From Muribaculaceae bacterium (GTDB lineage Bacteria; Bacteroidota; Bacteroidia; Bacteroidales; Muribaculaceae): a stretch of DNA of 64,000 nucleotides. Below the pieces are notes generated by a model, which was not told the DNA's origin, did not search any database, and worked only from the letters and a program-made list of their open reading frames with translations. The DNA lies in NCBI GenBank assembly GCA_017405965.1, contig JAFQZK010000009.1, forward strand, positions 1 to 64,000, written 5' to 3'. Shown piece after piece: positions 24,630 through 33,056 of the stretch; positions within the stretch are counted from its first letter, which is position 1, and the number at the start of each line of letters is the position of its first letter. A program made the translations under genes and the position numbers.

Positions 24630-25520
24630 ATGGAAGAAGATCGCCGCAAACACAGCCTCTGGGCACTCCTGCTCACCCTGCTCATCACAGTGGGGACGCT
24701 AGCGTTGTTGCTGAGCTTCACGCTGCGCTATGAGCAAGTCCCCGACAGGCCCGATTTGACGCAACTCGCTCAGGACTCCATCCTGTTCGGCGGTGAATTT
24801 GTGATGCTGGGCAACACGTTTGACAACGTGCAGAACGACATGATGGACGAGGAATCGGCCGAGCCCAGCGCATCGCCCGACGAGGGTGACGACCCCGACA
24901 TCGAAGCCGATGACATGGAGGACGCCGGCGAGGTGAACCACAAGACGCCGCCCCTTGTCACCCAGAAGACCGAATCGCCCCACAAGGTGAAAGAGCAACC
25001 CAAGGAGGCCGAGCCCAAGAAGTCCGGCCCCACCAAGCCCAACGACAAAGTCGTGGACAAGCCCAAGGCCCAGAACAAGAATTCCGAGGCCCAGCAAACC
25101 AAGTCCAAGAACACCAAAACCGAGAACACCACCGCCAGCAACGCCACCAACAACAGGGTGAAAAACGCCTTCGGTAACGGCAACGGCAACGGCGGCGGGC
25201 AGCAAGGCTCGGCTGGAGGCAACTCCAACCAGGGCGTGCTGGCCGGCAAACCCGGCATCAGTGGACTCGTGGGCTATACCCTCGATTACTGGGCCAAGCC
25301 TGTGCCCAACAGCAAGTGGTCGGGACGCGTCACCGTGCGCGTGACCGTGGACCCGAGGGGCAAAGTCACCAGCGCCAAAGCCACGGGCGCCACGGGCGAC
25401 CTGGCATCGCATCCCGAGGTGCGCCGCGCCTGTGAGCAAGCCGCCTTGAAGTCCCAATTCTCGGTCCCCAAGAACACCATGACCGACGGCATCGGTACCG
25501 TGACCTATATCTGGCACTGA
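24630..25520 (+). CDS. tonB: Energy transducer TonB
   Basis: The product has 296 residues: one membrane helix (about 10-32), an acidic then Lys/Pro/Asn/Gly-rich periplasmic linker (about 75-200, with KEQPKEAEPKKSGPTKP and a GNGNGNGGG run), and a C-terminal TonB domain (about 215-296, SGRVTVRVTVDPRGKV ... GTVTYIWH). It carries the proton-motive energy of ExbB/ExbD to outer-membrane receptors. A long hairpin follows the stop. Confidence 0.9.
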   Translation: MEEDRRKHSLWALLLTLLITVGTLALLLSFTLRYEQVPDRPDLTQLAQDSILFGGEFVMLGNTFDNVQNDMMDEESAEPSASPDEGDDPDIEADDMEDAGEVNHKTPPLVTQKTESPHKVKEQPKEAEPKKSGPTKPNDKVVDKPKAQNKNSEAQQTKSKNTKTENTTASNATNNRVKNAFGNGNGNGGGQQGSAGGNSNQGVLAGKPGISGLVGYTLDYWAKPVPNSKWSGRVTVRVTVDPRGKVTSAKATGATGDLASHPEVRRACEQAALKSQFSVPKNTMTDGIGTVTYIWH

Positions 25521-25531
25521 TGTAACATTCA

Positions 25532-25580
25532 TATCAACAAACCGTCTCATTGCTACCGTCAATGGGGCGGTTTATTGATA
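25532..25580 (+). terminator. Long hairpin after the exbB-exbD-tonB operon
   Basis: Arms 25532-25552 and 25560-25580 pair over 21 positions (with three G-U pairs) around the loop ctaccgt. No long T run follows, so it may terminate weakly or protect the mRNA end. Confidence 0.6.
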
Positions 25581-25605
25581 CATTCCCGCCGATGGCTGAA
25601 ATTTT

Positions 25606-25636
25606 TTTGCCGTACGGTTCAGGATATTTATCTTTG
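25606..25636 (+). promoter_or_regulatory. Promoter of the LytS/LytTR gene pair
   Basis: TTTG (25606-25609), 19-bp spacer, TATCTTTG (25629-25636): a full match to the Bacteroidota consensus. The kinase start codon is 30 bp downstream. Confidence 0.8.
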
Positions 25637-25665
25637 CTAAGTCATTCACAAACAGCGTTACTCCA

Positions 25666-26775
25666 ATGAGCAATTACTACAAGCAATCCAAACAAGAGAC
25701 CATCATCTACACTATCGTGTGGCTTGTCATCTTTTTGGCGCCCTTAGCGGAGTTTATCGTCAATTATGACCCTGAGCATCCGATTTGGATCAAGAACGGA
25801 TTGCTGGACACATGGACTCACCTGCTGTTCTTCTTTACCGTTTTCCTCATCCATAACCACATCCTGGCTCCCATGCTGGTGAAACAGAAGAAGGTGACCA
25901 AATACATTGCCTGCAGCGTTGTCGTGATTGCCCTGTTCCAGACCGCACAGTGCATGCACAAGCCCAGTCACAATTCCAGACCGCCCGACATCCAACTGGA
26001 GGAGATGGATCCGCCACCTCCCGACGGGCGACCTCCCATCCACAGGCACGACCTCACCATGTTCACGCTCGTAATCATGATGCTCGGAGCCAACATGGGC
26101 CTCAAATCCTATTGCCAGAACGAGGAGGAGAAGAAGCATCTGGCCAAGCTCAAGGAACAGAGCCTGAAGCAGGAGCTGGACTACTTGCGCTACCAGATCA
26201 ACCCGCACTTCATCATGAACACGCTCAACAACATCCATGCCCTGGTAGACATCGACCCCGAGCAAGCCAAGGACAGCATTGTTGACATTTCCAGAATGAT
26301 GCGCTACCTGCTCTACGAGAGCGACAAGCAGTATGTCCCGCTGAACACGGCTGTCGAGTTCCTGAAGAAGTACCTGAACTTGATGAAGCTGCGTTATACC
26401 GACCAGGTGACCATCAACCTGGACGTGCCCTCGTCGTGCAGCGACGACATCGCCATCGTGCCGCTGATGTTCATCCCGTTTGTGGAAAATGCCTTCAAGC
26501 ATGGTGTGACCTACGACAAGCCGTCGGTCATCGACATCGACATCAAGGAACAGGGTAATCGTCTGCTGTTCCATTGCCACAACACCAAGAACGATGTCAA
26601 GCACGAGTATGGCGGTGTGGGACTCAACAACGTGACCAAGCGCCTGGAACTCATCTACGGCACCGACTACAGCCTCGACATTACCGACGGCGAGACCGAC
26701 TATGACGTCCTGCTCGACATTCCCGTCAAGAGTCCCGACTACTTCACCAACAATGACACCCGATCCACTGACTAA
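25666..26775 (+). CDS. LytS/YehU-type sensor histidine kinase
   Basis: The product has 369 residues. Four membrane helices are predicted at about 12-33, 48-70, 80-96 and 131-147. Between helices three and four a loop (96-131) is rich in Pro, His, Met and acidic residues (EEMDPPPPDGRPPIHRHDL) and would face the periplasm. The kinase core (His_kinase family) has the phospho-acceptor His181 in LRYQINPHFIMNTLNN and an ATP-binding domain with VPLMFIPFVENAFKHG and GGVGLNN. The stop is 23 bp ahead of its response regulator. The signal is unknown; the loop is a candidate ligand site. Confidence 0.93.
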   Translation: MSNYYKQSKQETIIYTIVWLVIFLAPLAEFIVNYDPEHPIWIKNGLLDTWTHLLFFFTVFLIHNHILAPMLVKQKKVTKYIACSVVVIALFQTAQCMHKPSHNSRPPDIQLEEMDPPPPDGRPPIHRHDLTMFTLVIMMLGANMGLKSYCQNEEEKKHLAKLKEQSLKQELDYLRYQINPHFIMNTLNNIHALVDIDPEQAKDSIVDISRMMRYLLYESDKQYVPLNTAVEFLKKYLNLMKLRYTDQVTINLDVPSSCSDDIAIVPLMFIPFVENAFKHGVTYDKPSVIDIDIKEQGNRLLFHCHNTKNDVKHEYGGVGLNNVTKRLELIYGTDYSLDITDGETDYDVLLDIPVKSPDYFTNNDTRSTD

Positions 26776-26798
26776 TAATCGGAATAAAACGAAAAGCT

Positions 26799-27563
26799 AT
26801 GATTAAATGTATTGCAGTCGACGACGAACCGCTGGCATTGAAAAAGCTGGTCACCTATATCAAGAAGATTCCATATCTGGAACTCGCGGCCCAATGCCAC
26901 AGCGCTATTGAAGCGCAACAAGTGATTGAGCAACAGGAGATTGATGCCATTTTCCTGGATATCCACATGCCCGACCTCAACGGGCTGGACTTTGCCAAAT
27001 CAATGCATCAAAAATACAGCAGGGGCCCTGTGATGGTCTTTACCACGGCCTATAGCGAATATGCCATCGAGGGATATAAAGCCAACGCTGTGGGTTACCT
27101 GCTCAAGCCCTACAGCTTCGACGAATTTGAGGCTGCAGCCCAGAAGGTCAGGGAGGTATGCGAAATACGCCAGCAGGCATTTACCGAGGGCGAGGTCGAG
27201 GACGAGGGCAATACCGAGGTTAACGCCGACGACAATGTCATCTATGTCAAGAGCGACTACAGGATAGTGCGCATCGACGTCGAGCACATCCGCTACATCG
27301 AGGCCATGAGCGAATACCTGCGCATCTCGTGTGACAACAGGGACAAGCCCGTCATCGTGCTGCTGAGCATGAAGAAGATCGAGGAGCACCTGCCGTCCAG
27401 CAAATTCATGCGCATTCACCGCTCCTTCATCATCAACCTGGACAAAATCAGCGAGGTGAAGAAGAATCACGTCATCCTCGAGGGCGATGCCTCGATGCCC
27501 ATCGGCGACAACTACAAGGACAACTTCATGAACTATCTCAACAAGAAGATGCTCACCAAATAA
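26799..27563 (+). CDS. LytTR family response regulator
   Basis: The product has 254 residues. The receiver domain (1-120) has the acidic pair VDDE (8-10), phospho-acceptor Asp54 in FLDIHMPDLNG, the Thr of TTAYSEYA and the Lys of LLKPYSF. A linker of about 25 acidic residues follows, then a LytTR DNA-binding domain (about 148-250, YVKSDYRIVRIDVEHIRYIE ... FMRIHRSFIINLDKI). It is cotranscribed with the sensor kinase. Target genes cannot be told from this window. Confidence 0.95.
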   Translation: MIKCIAVDDEPLALKKLVTYIKKIPYLELAAQCHSAIEAQQVIEQQEIDAIFLDIHMPDLNGLDFAKSMHQKYSRGPVMVFTTAYSEYAIEGYKANAVGYLLKPYSFDEFEAAAQKVREVCEIRQQAFTEGEVEDEGNTEVNADDNVIYVKSDYRIVRIDVEHIRYIEAMSEYLRISCDNRDKPVIVLLSMKKIEEHLPSSKFMRIHRSFIINLDKISEVKKNHVILEGDASMPIGDNYKDNFMNYLNKKMLTK

Positions 27564-27840
27564 AACGAGCCAAGCTCGTGGATAAAGGTTAATGGCTAAG
27601 GTTAATGGTTAAAGGTTAATGGTTAAAGGTTATAGAACTGAGTAAAATTCATTAAACATTATCCCTTCTCCTTTCTCCACGGCGACAGCCGTTCAAATAT
27701 AACGAGCCAAGCTCATGGACAAAGGTTAATGATTATGGAACTGATCGAAACTCATTAAACATTATTCCTTCTCCATTCTCCACGGCGAAAGCCGTTCATT
27801 ACTACGGCGACAGCCGTTCATTACTACGGCGAAAGCCGTT
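27564..27840. repeat. Duplicated ~137/98-bp unit plus 22-bp hairpin repeats
   Basis: A unit starting aacgagccaagctc occurs at 27564-27700 and again at 27701-27798; the second copy lacks part of the 7-bp-like 'ggttaat/ggttaaa' run seen in the first. Each ends with acggcgacagccgtt or acggcgaaagccgtt. The last block is then repeated at 22-bp spacing (27782, 27804, 27826, the last shortened). Each acggcnnnagccgt can form a small hairpin. The remainder to 28050 holds no gene that I can see. Confidence 0.75.
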
Positions 27841-28056
27841 TTATAACTAGATTTTTCTCATAGCTTTTCAGGAGTGGCCCACGCGTGATGCGTCCGGCCG
27901 CTCAATTCTTCTGCCATCCTCACACGGCAGCGAGCGGCATCGAAGATGGGGCTGGACGGGACGCTCGACAACTATATTGACAGGTTCAAAAAACGCCGTG
28001 TTCATCGGCATTGAGGGGGTGAAATGCGTTTTTTTGAGAATTTTTTCGTCAAAATG

Positions 28057-28086
28057 CTTGTATATTAAAAAAAAGTACTACCTTTG
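28057..28086 (+). promoter_or_regulatory. Promoter of tRNA-Leu
   Basis: CTTG (28057-28060), 18-bp spacer, TACCTTTG (28079-28086). The tRNA begins 38 bp downstream. Confidence 0.55.
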
Positions 28087-28123
28087 CACCGCTAAACGCA
28101 AAACGAAATGCGCAAGGCCAAAT

Positions 28124-28208
28124 GCCCAGGTGGCGGAATTGGTAGACGCGCACGTTTCAGGTGCGTGTGCCGCGAGGTGTGCGGGTTCGAGTCCCGCCCT
28201 GGGCACCA
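28124..28208 (+). tRNA. tRNA-Leu (CAG)
   Basis: An 85-nt class II tRNA with encoded CCA. The acceptor arms GCCCAGG and CCTGGGC pair. The anticodon stem CACGT/GCGTG encloses the loop TTCAGGT, giving CAG. A variable arm (TGCCGCGAGGTGT region) and T arm GCGGG-TTCGAGT-CCCGC follow. Confidence 0.95.
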
Positions 28209-28502
28209 AGATTCCCGACAGTCGAAAGATTGCCGGGGATTTCTTTCTTTTGCTACCTCAACAAGCGCATCCACGCGTTGTTTATCAAACAACATGAACA
28301 ACGATAAACAACCTACACAACTTTTTCATTAATTATTAGTTTGATTTTTCCGTCGAGTGGAGGGCGGCCACGCCAAGGCGAGGCCCTACAGAGCGGACGC
28401 CTCATTAATCTCTAACCTGCTCGCGCCAGCGAGCATTTATTGTTCGGGTTGTTTGAAAAAAGATGGTGACGTGATGGGGTGAAGGTGATTTCTTGGAGGT
28501 GG
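28209..28502. other. Gene-free stretch with a dispersed repeat
   Basis: 28366-28401 reads ggccacgccaaggcgaggcc then ctac and gagcggacgcc. Nearly the same sequence occurs at 37001-37036, and an inverted relative at 9342-9367. A 'gcgccagcgagcattta' block near 28422 resembles the stretch just after pyrH (38795-38822). No gene seen. Confidence 0.5.
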
Positions 28503-30485
28503 TCAGGGGAGGAGGCGGTTCTCGTTCATGCGTGACATGTATTGCTGGATGAGGGCCTTGAGGAACAGTTCCATTTCCTGTTGTTCAGGCAGCTTGCCCA
28601 CGAGGTTTTCCTTCAGCAAGGGGTCTGTCTTGAAGCGATAGACAGCAGTGGTCTTGGTGCCGTCAAATTGCAGCAGGAGACCATCAGCACGGACAAGCTG
28701 ATAAATGCCTGCGTTGTAGTTGAATGCCCAGCTCTGCAGCACTCCATCGCCATCATAACCCAGCAGGTCTTTGCCAAAGGCGAGATAGGGCTTGTTGTAG
28801 CCCAACAGGTGCAACAGGGTCGGTGTGATGTCGGTCTGCTGGGCGATGACTGCCTCGTCATGCGAGGGCTCCAGGCTGCCGTCGGGCGTGAAGAAGATGA
28901 TAGGGATGCTGTAAAGCCCCAGGTCGGTCTTATAGACGTCGTGACTGCTCTGGTTAGTGTGGTCGGCCACGAGAACAAAGATGGTGTTCTGGTACCACGG
29001 CTCATGGCTGGCACGCTCAAAGAAACGACGCAGGGCCAGGTCGGTGTAGCGCACGCACTTGTGGATGGGCTGACTGCCCTCATCCTTCAGAGAGTCGCGA
29101 TACTGCTCGGGCACGTTGTAAGGGTGGTGGGACGAGGCGGTAAACATGGTGGCGAGGAAGGGCTGCTTCATCTCCCCGATATTGTCCAGGGTGAATTGCA
29201 GGAACGGTTCGTCCCAGATGGCCCACTTGCCGTCCCAATCATCCATGCCGCCATACTTGGGCGACTTGCAATACTCATCCAGTCCGTAATAGTGCTGGTA
29301 GCCGATGCTGTGGGCATAGGCACTGAAACCCATCGAGATGTTGTGGCCACCGTGGAAGAAAGCGGTGCTGTAGCCCTCACGATCCAGGATGGACGAGATG
29401 CCGTCCACATCGTTGAGCGAGGCGGGAGTGAGGAAAATTGACTCGACCATCATGGGCAGGCCCGACAATATCGAGGGCATGGCATCCATGCTGATGCGTC
29501 CGTTGGCAAAACTGTATTCAAAGGACATCGACTTATGCAGCAGGCTGTCGATAAAGGGCATATAGCCCTTGTAACTTGACGCGCCGTCCTCCAGATTGGG
29601 GTTAAGTGACCCGATGTACTCCTTGCCCATGCTCTCGACTATCAGGATAACCACATTCTTGCCAGGGGCTCCTCCTTCCACAGCAGGATGGTCGTGGACG
29701 GGCGTGTAGATGGCCTCCATCTGCTCACGCGTCATGTAGTCGGGTGTAACGAAGGCCTTCTTGCCGATGCTGCGTATCATCGAGAACGGCGTGTTCAGCA
29801 CCACCGAGGCCTCGACAGGACGGTTGACGAACTCGTTGGCGTTGCTGATGGTGATGGGGCGTGTGCCTGCCGTGACGCTGCCGCGAATGCCCACGATGGC
29901 CAGCGGAATCATCACCAGCAGGGCGATGCCCTGAGATATGTAATAATGAGAACCGAAGCGGTACACGTCCAGCCGCGGCTTGGTGTAACAGCGCCACAGC
30001 ATGAACACCAGTGCCACAAAGGCCAGCACCAGATACCAGTGATTCACAAACTCGGTCAAGATGATGGAGGCGATATTGCCCTCGTTGGCAAACTCAGTGA
30101 ACACCGACACCGTCGAGCGGCGGCCCGTGTACTGGAAATAGACCGCATCCATCAGGTTCATAGCCACCGCCAGGGCATTAGTGACCACAAACAGCCACTT
30201 CAGGCCCTTGTGGAAGCCGGCCCGTTCCTTGAGGTGCAGCGGCAACAGCATGAGCACGAGGTACAGGCTGTTGACATAGAGCAAGGCCGATGTGTCAAAA
30301 ACCAGTGCCCCGTGCAACATGCTCTTGAACAGTGACCACGACATATAGGGAGCGAAGGTGGACCAGTTCTCGGCAAAGAAAGCCACGCGCGAGAGCATCC
30401 ACACGAGATAGGCCACCGCCATGTTCAGCACGGCGGCCCCGATATTGCTATGAATAAGTTTCTTGAACATGGCGAGTCGAATCAT
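28503..30485 (-). CDS. LTA-synthase-like membrane sulfatase/phosphotransferase family protein
   Basis: The product has 660 residues from the ATG at 30485, whose ATGA overlaps the stop of the GH3 gene; a longer frame runs back into that gene and was not used. Five N-terminal membrane helices (to about residue 210) precede an extracytoplasmic alkaline-phosphatase-fold domain: metal ligand in VVILIVESMGKEYIG, nucleophile region NGRISMDAMPSILSGLP, and VADHTNQS for the second metal site. Relatives transfer phosphoglycerol or phosphoethanolamine onto lipids or glycans. The exact substrate is not predictable. Confidence 0.88.
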   Translation of the reverse strand: MIRLAMFKKLIHSNIGAAVLNMAVAYLVWMLSRVAFFAENWSTFAPYMSWSLFKSMLHGALVFDTSALLYVNSLYLVLMLLPLHLKERAGFHKGLKWLFVVTNALAVAMNLMDAVYFQYTGRRSTVSVFTEFANEGNIASIILTEFVNHWYLVLAFVALVFMLWRCYTKPRLDVYRFGSHYYISQGIALLVMIPLAIVGIRGSVTAGTRPITISNANEFVNRPVEASVVLNTPFSMIRSIGKKAFVTPDYMTREQMEAIYTPVHDHPAVEGGAPGKNVVILIVESMGKEYIGSLNPNLEDGASSYKGYMPFIDSLLHKSMSFEYSFANGRISMDAMPSILSGLPMMVESIFLTPASLNDVDGISSILDREGYSTAFFHGGHNISMGFSAYAHSIGYQHYYGLDEYCKSPKYGGMDDWDGKWAIWDEPFLQFTLDNIGEMKQPFLATMFTASSHHPYNVPEQYRDSLKDEGSQPIHKCVRYTDLALRRFFERASHEPWYQNTIFVLVADHTNQSSHDVYKTDLGLYSIPIIFFTPDGSLEPSHDEAVIAQQTDITPTLLHLLGYNKPYLAFGKDLLGYDGDGVLQSWAFNYNAGIYQLVRADGLLLQFDGTKTTAVYRFKTDPLLKENLVGKLPEQQEMELFLKALIQQYMSRMNENRLLP

Positions 30486-32002
30486 CCTGGCTGAATCAGG
30501 GCGAGCATTTGTTCGATGAGGGTGCGGTTGTTGCTCAGGCGGGGCACCTTGCGCTGGCCGCCCAGCTTGCCGGTCGATGCCAGCCATCGGTCAAACAAGC
30601 CAGTGGGTGCGATGACCAGCGACGGCGCCACGAGGAAGATGTCGCCAGTACGCTTCGCGTCATAGTCGCTGTTGACCTCTCGCAGGTGCTTGTCGAGGGC
30701 TTGCATGAAGCGGCCCGCGTCCTGCGGTTCACTGGCAAACTCGATGAGCCACTGGTGGTGCCCGCTCTCGCCGTCATGGGCATAGACAGGTGCCGCTGTA
30801 TAGTTCAACACCTTGGCTCCAGTATCCTGCTCGGCCATAGCGATGGCATGGTCGGCATTGTGGACCATGAGTTCCTCGCCAAAGGCGTTGATGAAGCTGC
30901 GGGTACGGCCCGCAATAGTGATTTTGACAGGGTTGAGCTGCTCGACGGTCACCGTGTCGCCCAAGCGGTAGCGCCACAGTCCGTTGGCAGCAGTAATAAT
31001 CAACTCATAGGTGCGTCCCGCCTCGATTTCCCAGATGGGATAGACCTCAGGCGTCTCGCTGTCGCTCTCCTCGATGGGCAGGAACTCGTAGAACACGCCC
31101 ACGTCGAGCAACAGCAACATCGCTTCGCTGTCCCAGTCGCTCTGCACGGCAAAGAAGCCCTCGCTGGCATTGTAGGTATCCAGGAAGTGCATCTTGCTCA
31201 TGTCACAGATTTCCTCATACTGGCGACGGTAAGGCTCGAACGCGATGCCACCATGGAAGAAGACTTCCAGATTGGGCCACACGTCGTGGATGCACGTCGT
31301 TCCTGTCTTGTCGAGTACACGCTTGAGTACTGTGAGGAACCACGAGGGCACACCGCTCAGGTTGGTCACATTCTGGCCTATTGCGGCCTCGACCAGCAAC
31401 GGCAGTTTCTCGTCCCAGTTCTCCAAGAGTGCCACGCGGCGATTGGGGATGCGCATGAGGTTGGCCAACGGATTCATGTTCTCGATGAGGTTGGCGCTCA
31501 GGTCCCCTACCCTCACCCCATGCTTCAGTTGCAGGTTGTTGGCAAAACTGCCCCCCAGGATGAACGCTTTGCCCGAGAAGATGCGGCTCGCAGGGTTGAG
31601 GTTGAGGTAGTGGGAAACCACATCGCTGGCCCCCAAATAGTGATTCCAGTTGAACGATTCACGCGTGATGGGTATGTACTTGCTACGTCCGTCGCTCGTA
31701 CCCGAAGACTGGGCAAAATTCAAGCAAGGTCCCGGCCACAGTTCATCGGTAGCGCCATTGACCATGCGCATGATTTGCGGGCGCAGGTCCTCATAGGCAT
31801 ACAGGGGCAGTGTCGATGCAAACTGCCTGTAGGTCCTGATTGACGAGAAGTCATACTTGCGGCCGATGCGCGTCAAGGCGGCCTTCTCGATCAGGCGCAC
31901 CAACTCGCCCTGCTGCACAGCGTCGGCATGGTCGATGTAACGCGCATGCTGTTGCAGGCGCGACAAGAAACGGTTCCGTACTAAAGGCGTGAAATCGAAC
32001 AT
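30482..32002 (-). CDS. GH3 family acyl-acid amido synthetase-like protein
   Basis: The product has 506 residues, typical of bacterial GH3 proteins. The adenylate-forming motif is FAQSSGTSDGRSKYIPIT at about 110-127, with GTPSW-like 'LSGVPSWFLTVLKRVLD' and the conserved LWRYRLGDTV loop later. By family it would adenylate a carboxylic acid and join it to an amino acid; bacterial substrates are mostly unknown. It is translationally coupled to the following membrane sulfatase. The likely -7 box (TAATTTTG, 32010-32017) ends 7 bp before the ATG, so the mRNA may have a very short or no leader. Confidence 0.93.
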   Translation of the reverse strand: MFDFTPLVRNRFLSRLQQHARYIDHADAVQQGELVRLIEKAALTRIGRKYDFSSIRTYRQFASTLPLYAYEDLRPQIMRMVNGATDELWPGPCLNFAQSSGTSDGRSKYIPITRESFNWNHYLGASDVVSHYLNLNPASRIFSGKAFILGGSFANNLQLKHGVRVGDLSANLIENMNPLANLMRIPNRRVALLENWDEKLPLLVEAAIGQNVTNLSGVPSWFLTVLKRVLDKTGTTCIHDVWPNLEVFFHGGIAFEPYRRQYEEICDMSKMHFLDTYNASEGFFAVQSDWDSEAMLLLLDVGVFYEFLPIEESDSETPEVYPIWEIEAGRTYELIITAANGLWRYRLGDTVTVEQLNPVKITIAGRTRSFINAFGEELMVHNADHAIAMAEQDTGAKVLNYTAAPVYAHDGESGHHQWLIEFASEPQDAGRFMQALDKHLREVNSDYDAKRTGDIFLVAPSLVIAPTGLFDRWLASTGKLGGQRKVPRLSNNRTLIEQMLALIQPG

Positions 32003-32009
32003 ACAAGCG

Positions 32010-32038
32010 CAAAATTACAAATAAACGCTGAAACACAA
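32010..32038 (-). promoter_or_regulatory. Promoter very close to the GH3 start codon
   Basis: Minus strand: TTG (32036-32038), 18-bp spacer, TAATTTTG (32010-32017), then 7 bp to the ATG at 32002. Transcription would begin at or within a few bases of the start codon. Confidence 0.45.
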
Positions 32039-32270
32039 GAAATCAGAAGCAAAAAAACGGAAAAAGCGACGATTCATCTATAAAATCGGCCCTTATCGCG
32101 ACATAACCGCGCGACAAGCGATTCAGGCAAGAATACTGGCACAGGATATGCAGATTTGAGGGTGATTAGTCTATTGTATATGAATATTTGTCTAAAAAAT
32201 TTGCAGCAAACATTCAGTTAGGCTAATTTTGGGGCAACAAACATTTAATAACGATTAAAACATACGCACT

Positions 32271-32864
32271 ATGAAACGGTTTATCTTAACTATGGTGGCC
32301 ATTGTGACCCTCGCGTCGGCCGCCAACGCTATCAGCTACAAGTCGGCCCGCGATCAGGCTTTCTTCCTGACCGACAAGATGGCCTATGAACTTGGACTGA
32401 GTGATGACCAGTACAATGCCGTATATGAAATCAACATGGACTACATCATGTGTCTGGACGTGTATGATGACATTTTCGGCACCTTCTGGACCCGTCGCAA
32501 CAATGAACTGCGCTATGTGCTCTCGCCCATACAGTACCAGTACTACATGCAGCTGGAGTACTTCTACCGTCCCGTGTCGTGGGAAAACAAGAAATTCGTG
32601 TTCACCATCTACAGCCACTATCCCAAGGACCGCTTCTTCCGCGCTGCTCCTCCGGGCTACCAGGTTTACAAGGGCTCGAACCGCTACTTTGACCACAGCG
32701 CCTATAACGGCCGCACCTTCGGGGCTCCCGACAGCAAGTCGCAGCCCAAGCCCAGCATGGGCGGTGCGAAGAGCCAACCCGGCGCCAAGAGTCAGCCCGG
32801 CATGACCAAGAAGCAGGCTGTGAAACAGGGCAAGAGCCAGATGAACAGGACTCCCCGCCGCTGA
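32271..32864 (+). CDS. Hypothetical exported protein
   Basis: The product has 197 residues with signal peptide MKRFILTMVAIVTLASAANA. The mature part starts with a helical segment (KSARDQAFFLTDKMAYELGL then SDDQYNAVYEIN) like those of Spy/CpxP-type periplasmic proteins, then a Tyr/Phe-rich middle (YQYYMQLEYFYRPVSWENKK), and ends in a basic tail with repeated 'KSQPG' units (about 160-185). I cannot name the family. A strong terminator follows. Confidence 0.7.
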   Translation: MKRFILTMVAIVTLASAANAISYKSARDQAFFLTDKMAYELGLSDDQYNAVYEINMDYIMCLDVYDDIFGTFWTRRNNELRYVLSPIQYQYYMQLEYFYRPVSWENKKFVFTIYSHYPKDRFFRAAPPGYQVYKGSNRYFDHSAYNGRTFGAPDSKSQPKPSMGGAKSQPGAKSQPGMTKKQAVKQGKSQMNRTPRR

Positions 32865-32900
32865 ATGCGGCGCCCCCTGCCGAGGCGCTTCCAACATATT

Positions 32901-32937
32901 ACAAGAGAGGACTCCGAACGGAATCCTCTCTTGTTTT
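32901..32937 (+). terminator. Intrinsic terminator
   Basis: Perfect 11-bp stem acaagagagga / tcctctcttgt (32901-32911 and 32924-32934) with an inner ccg-aa-cgg and a short T run after it. It ends the transcript of the hypothetical exported protein. Confidence 0.85.
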
Positions 32938-32946
32938 ATCTTGTTC

Positions 32947-33049
32947 AGGCTGTGTCATAATTGTTTCGCCTGGAAAAATTACCGCCCTAGCGGGCTGGAA
33001 ATCAAGCAAATTAGAATAAACTTATTCAAATTGAATTTTGACACAGCCT
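32947..33049. mobile_element. MITE-like element, copy 1
   Basis: 103 bp bounded by aggctgtgtcataatt (32947-32962) and aattttgacacagcct (33034-33049), which are inverted repeats with one mismatch. The core has accgccctagcgggctgg followed by aaatcaagcaaatta. The element at 56120-56251 shares both the ends and this core. GGCTGTGTCA-type ends are common on Bacteroidota insertion sequences, so these are probably non-autonomous derivatives. Confidence 0.7.
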
Positions 33050-33056
33050 TCTCTCA

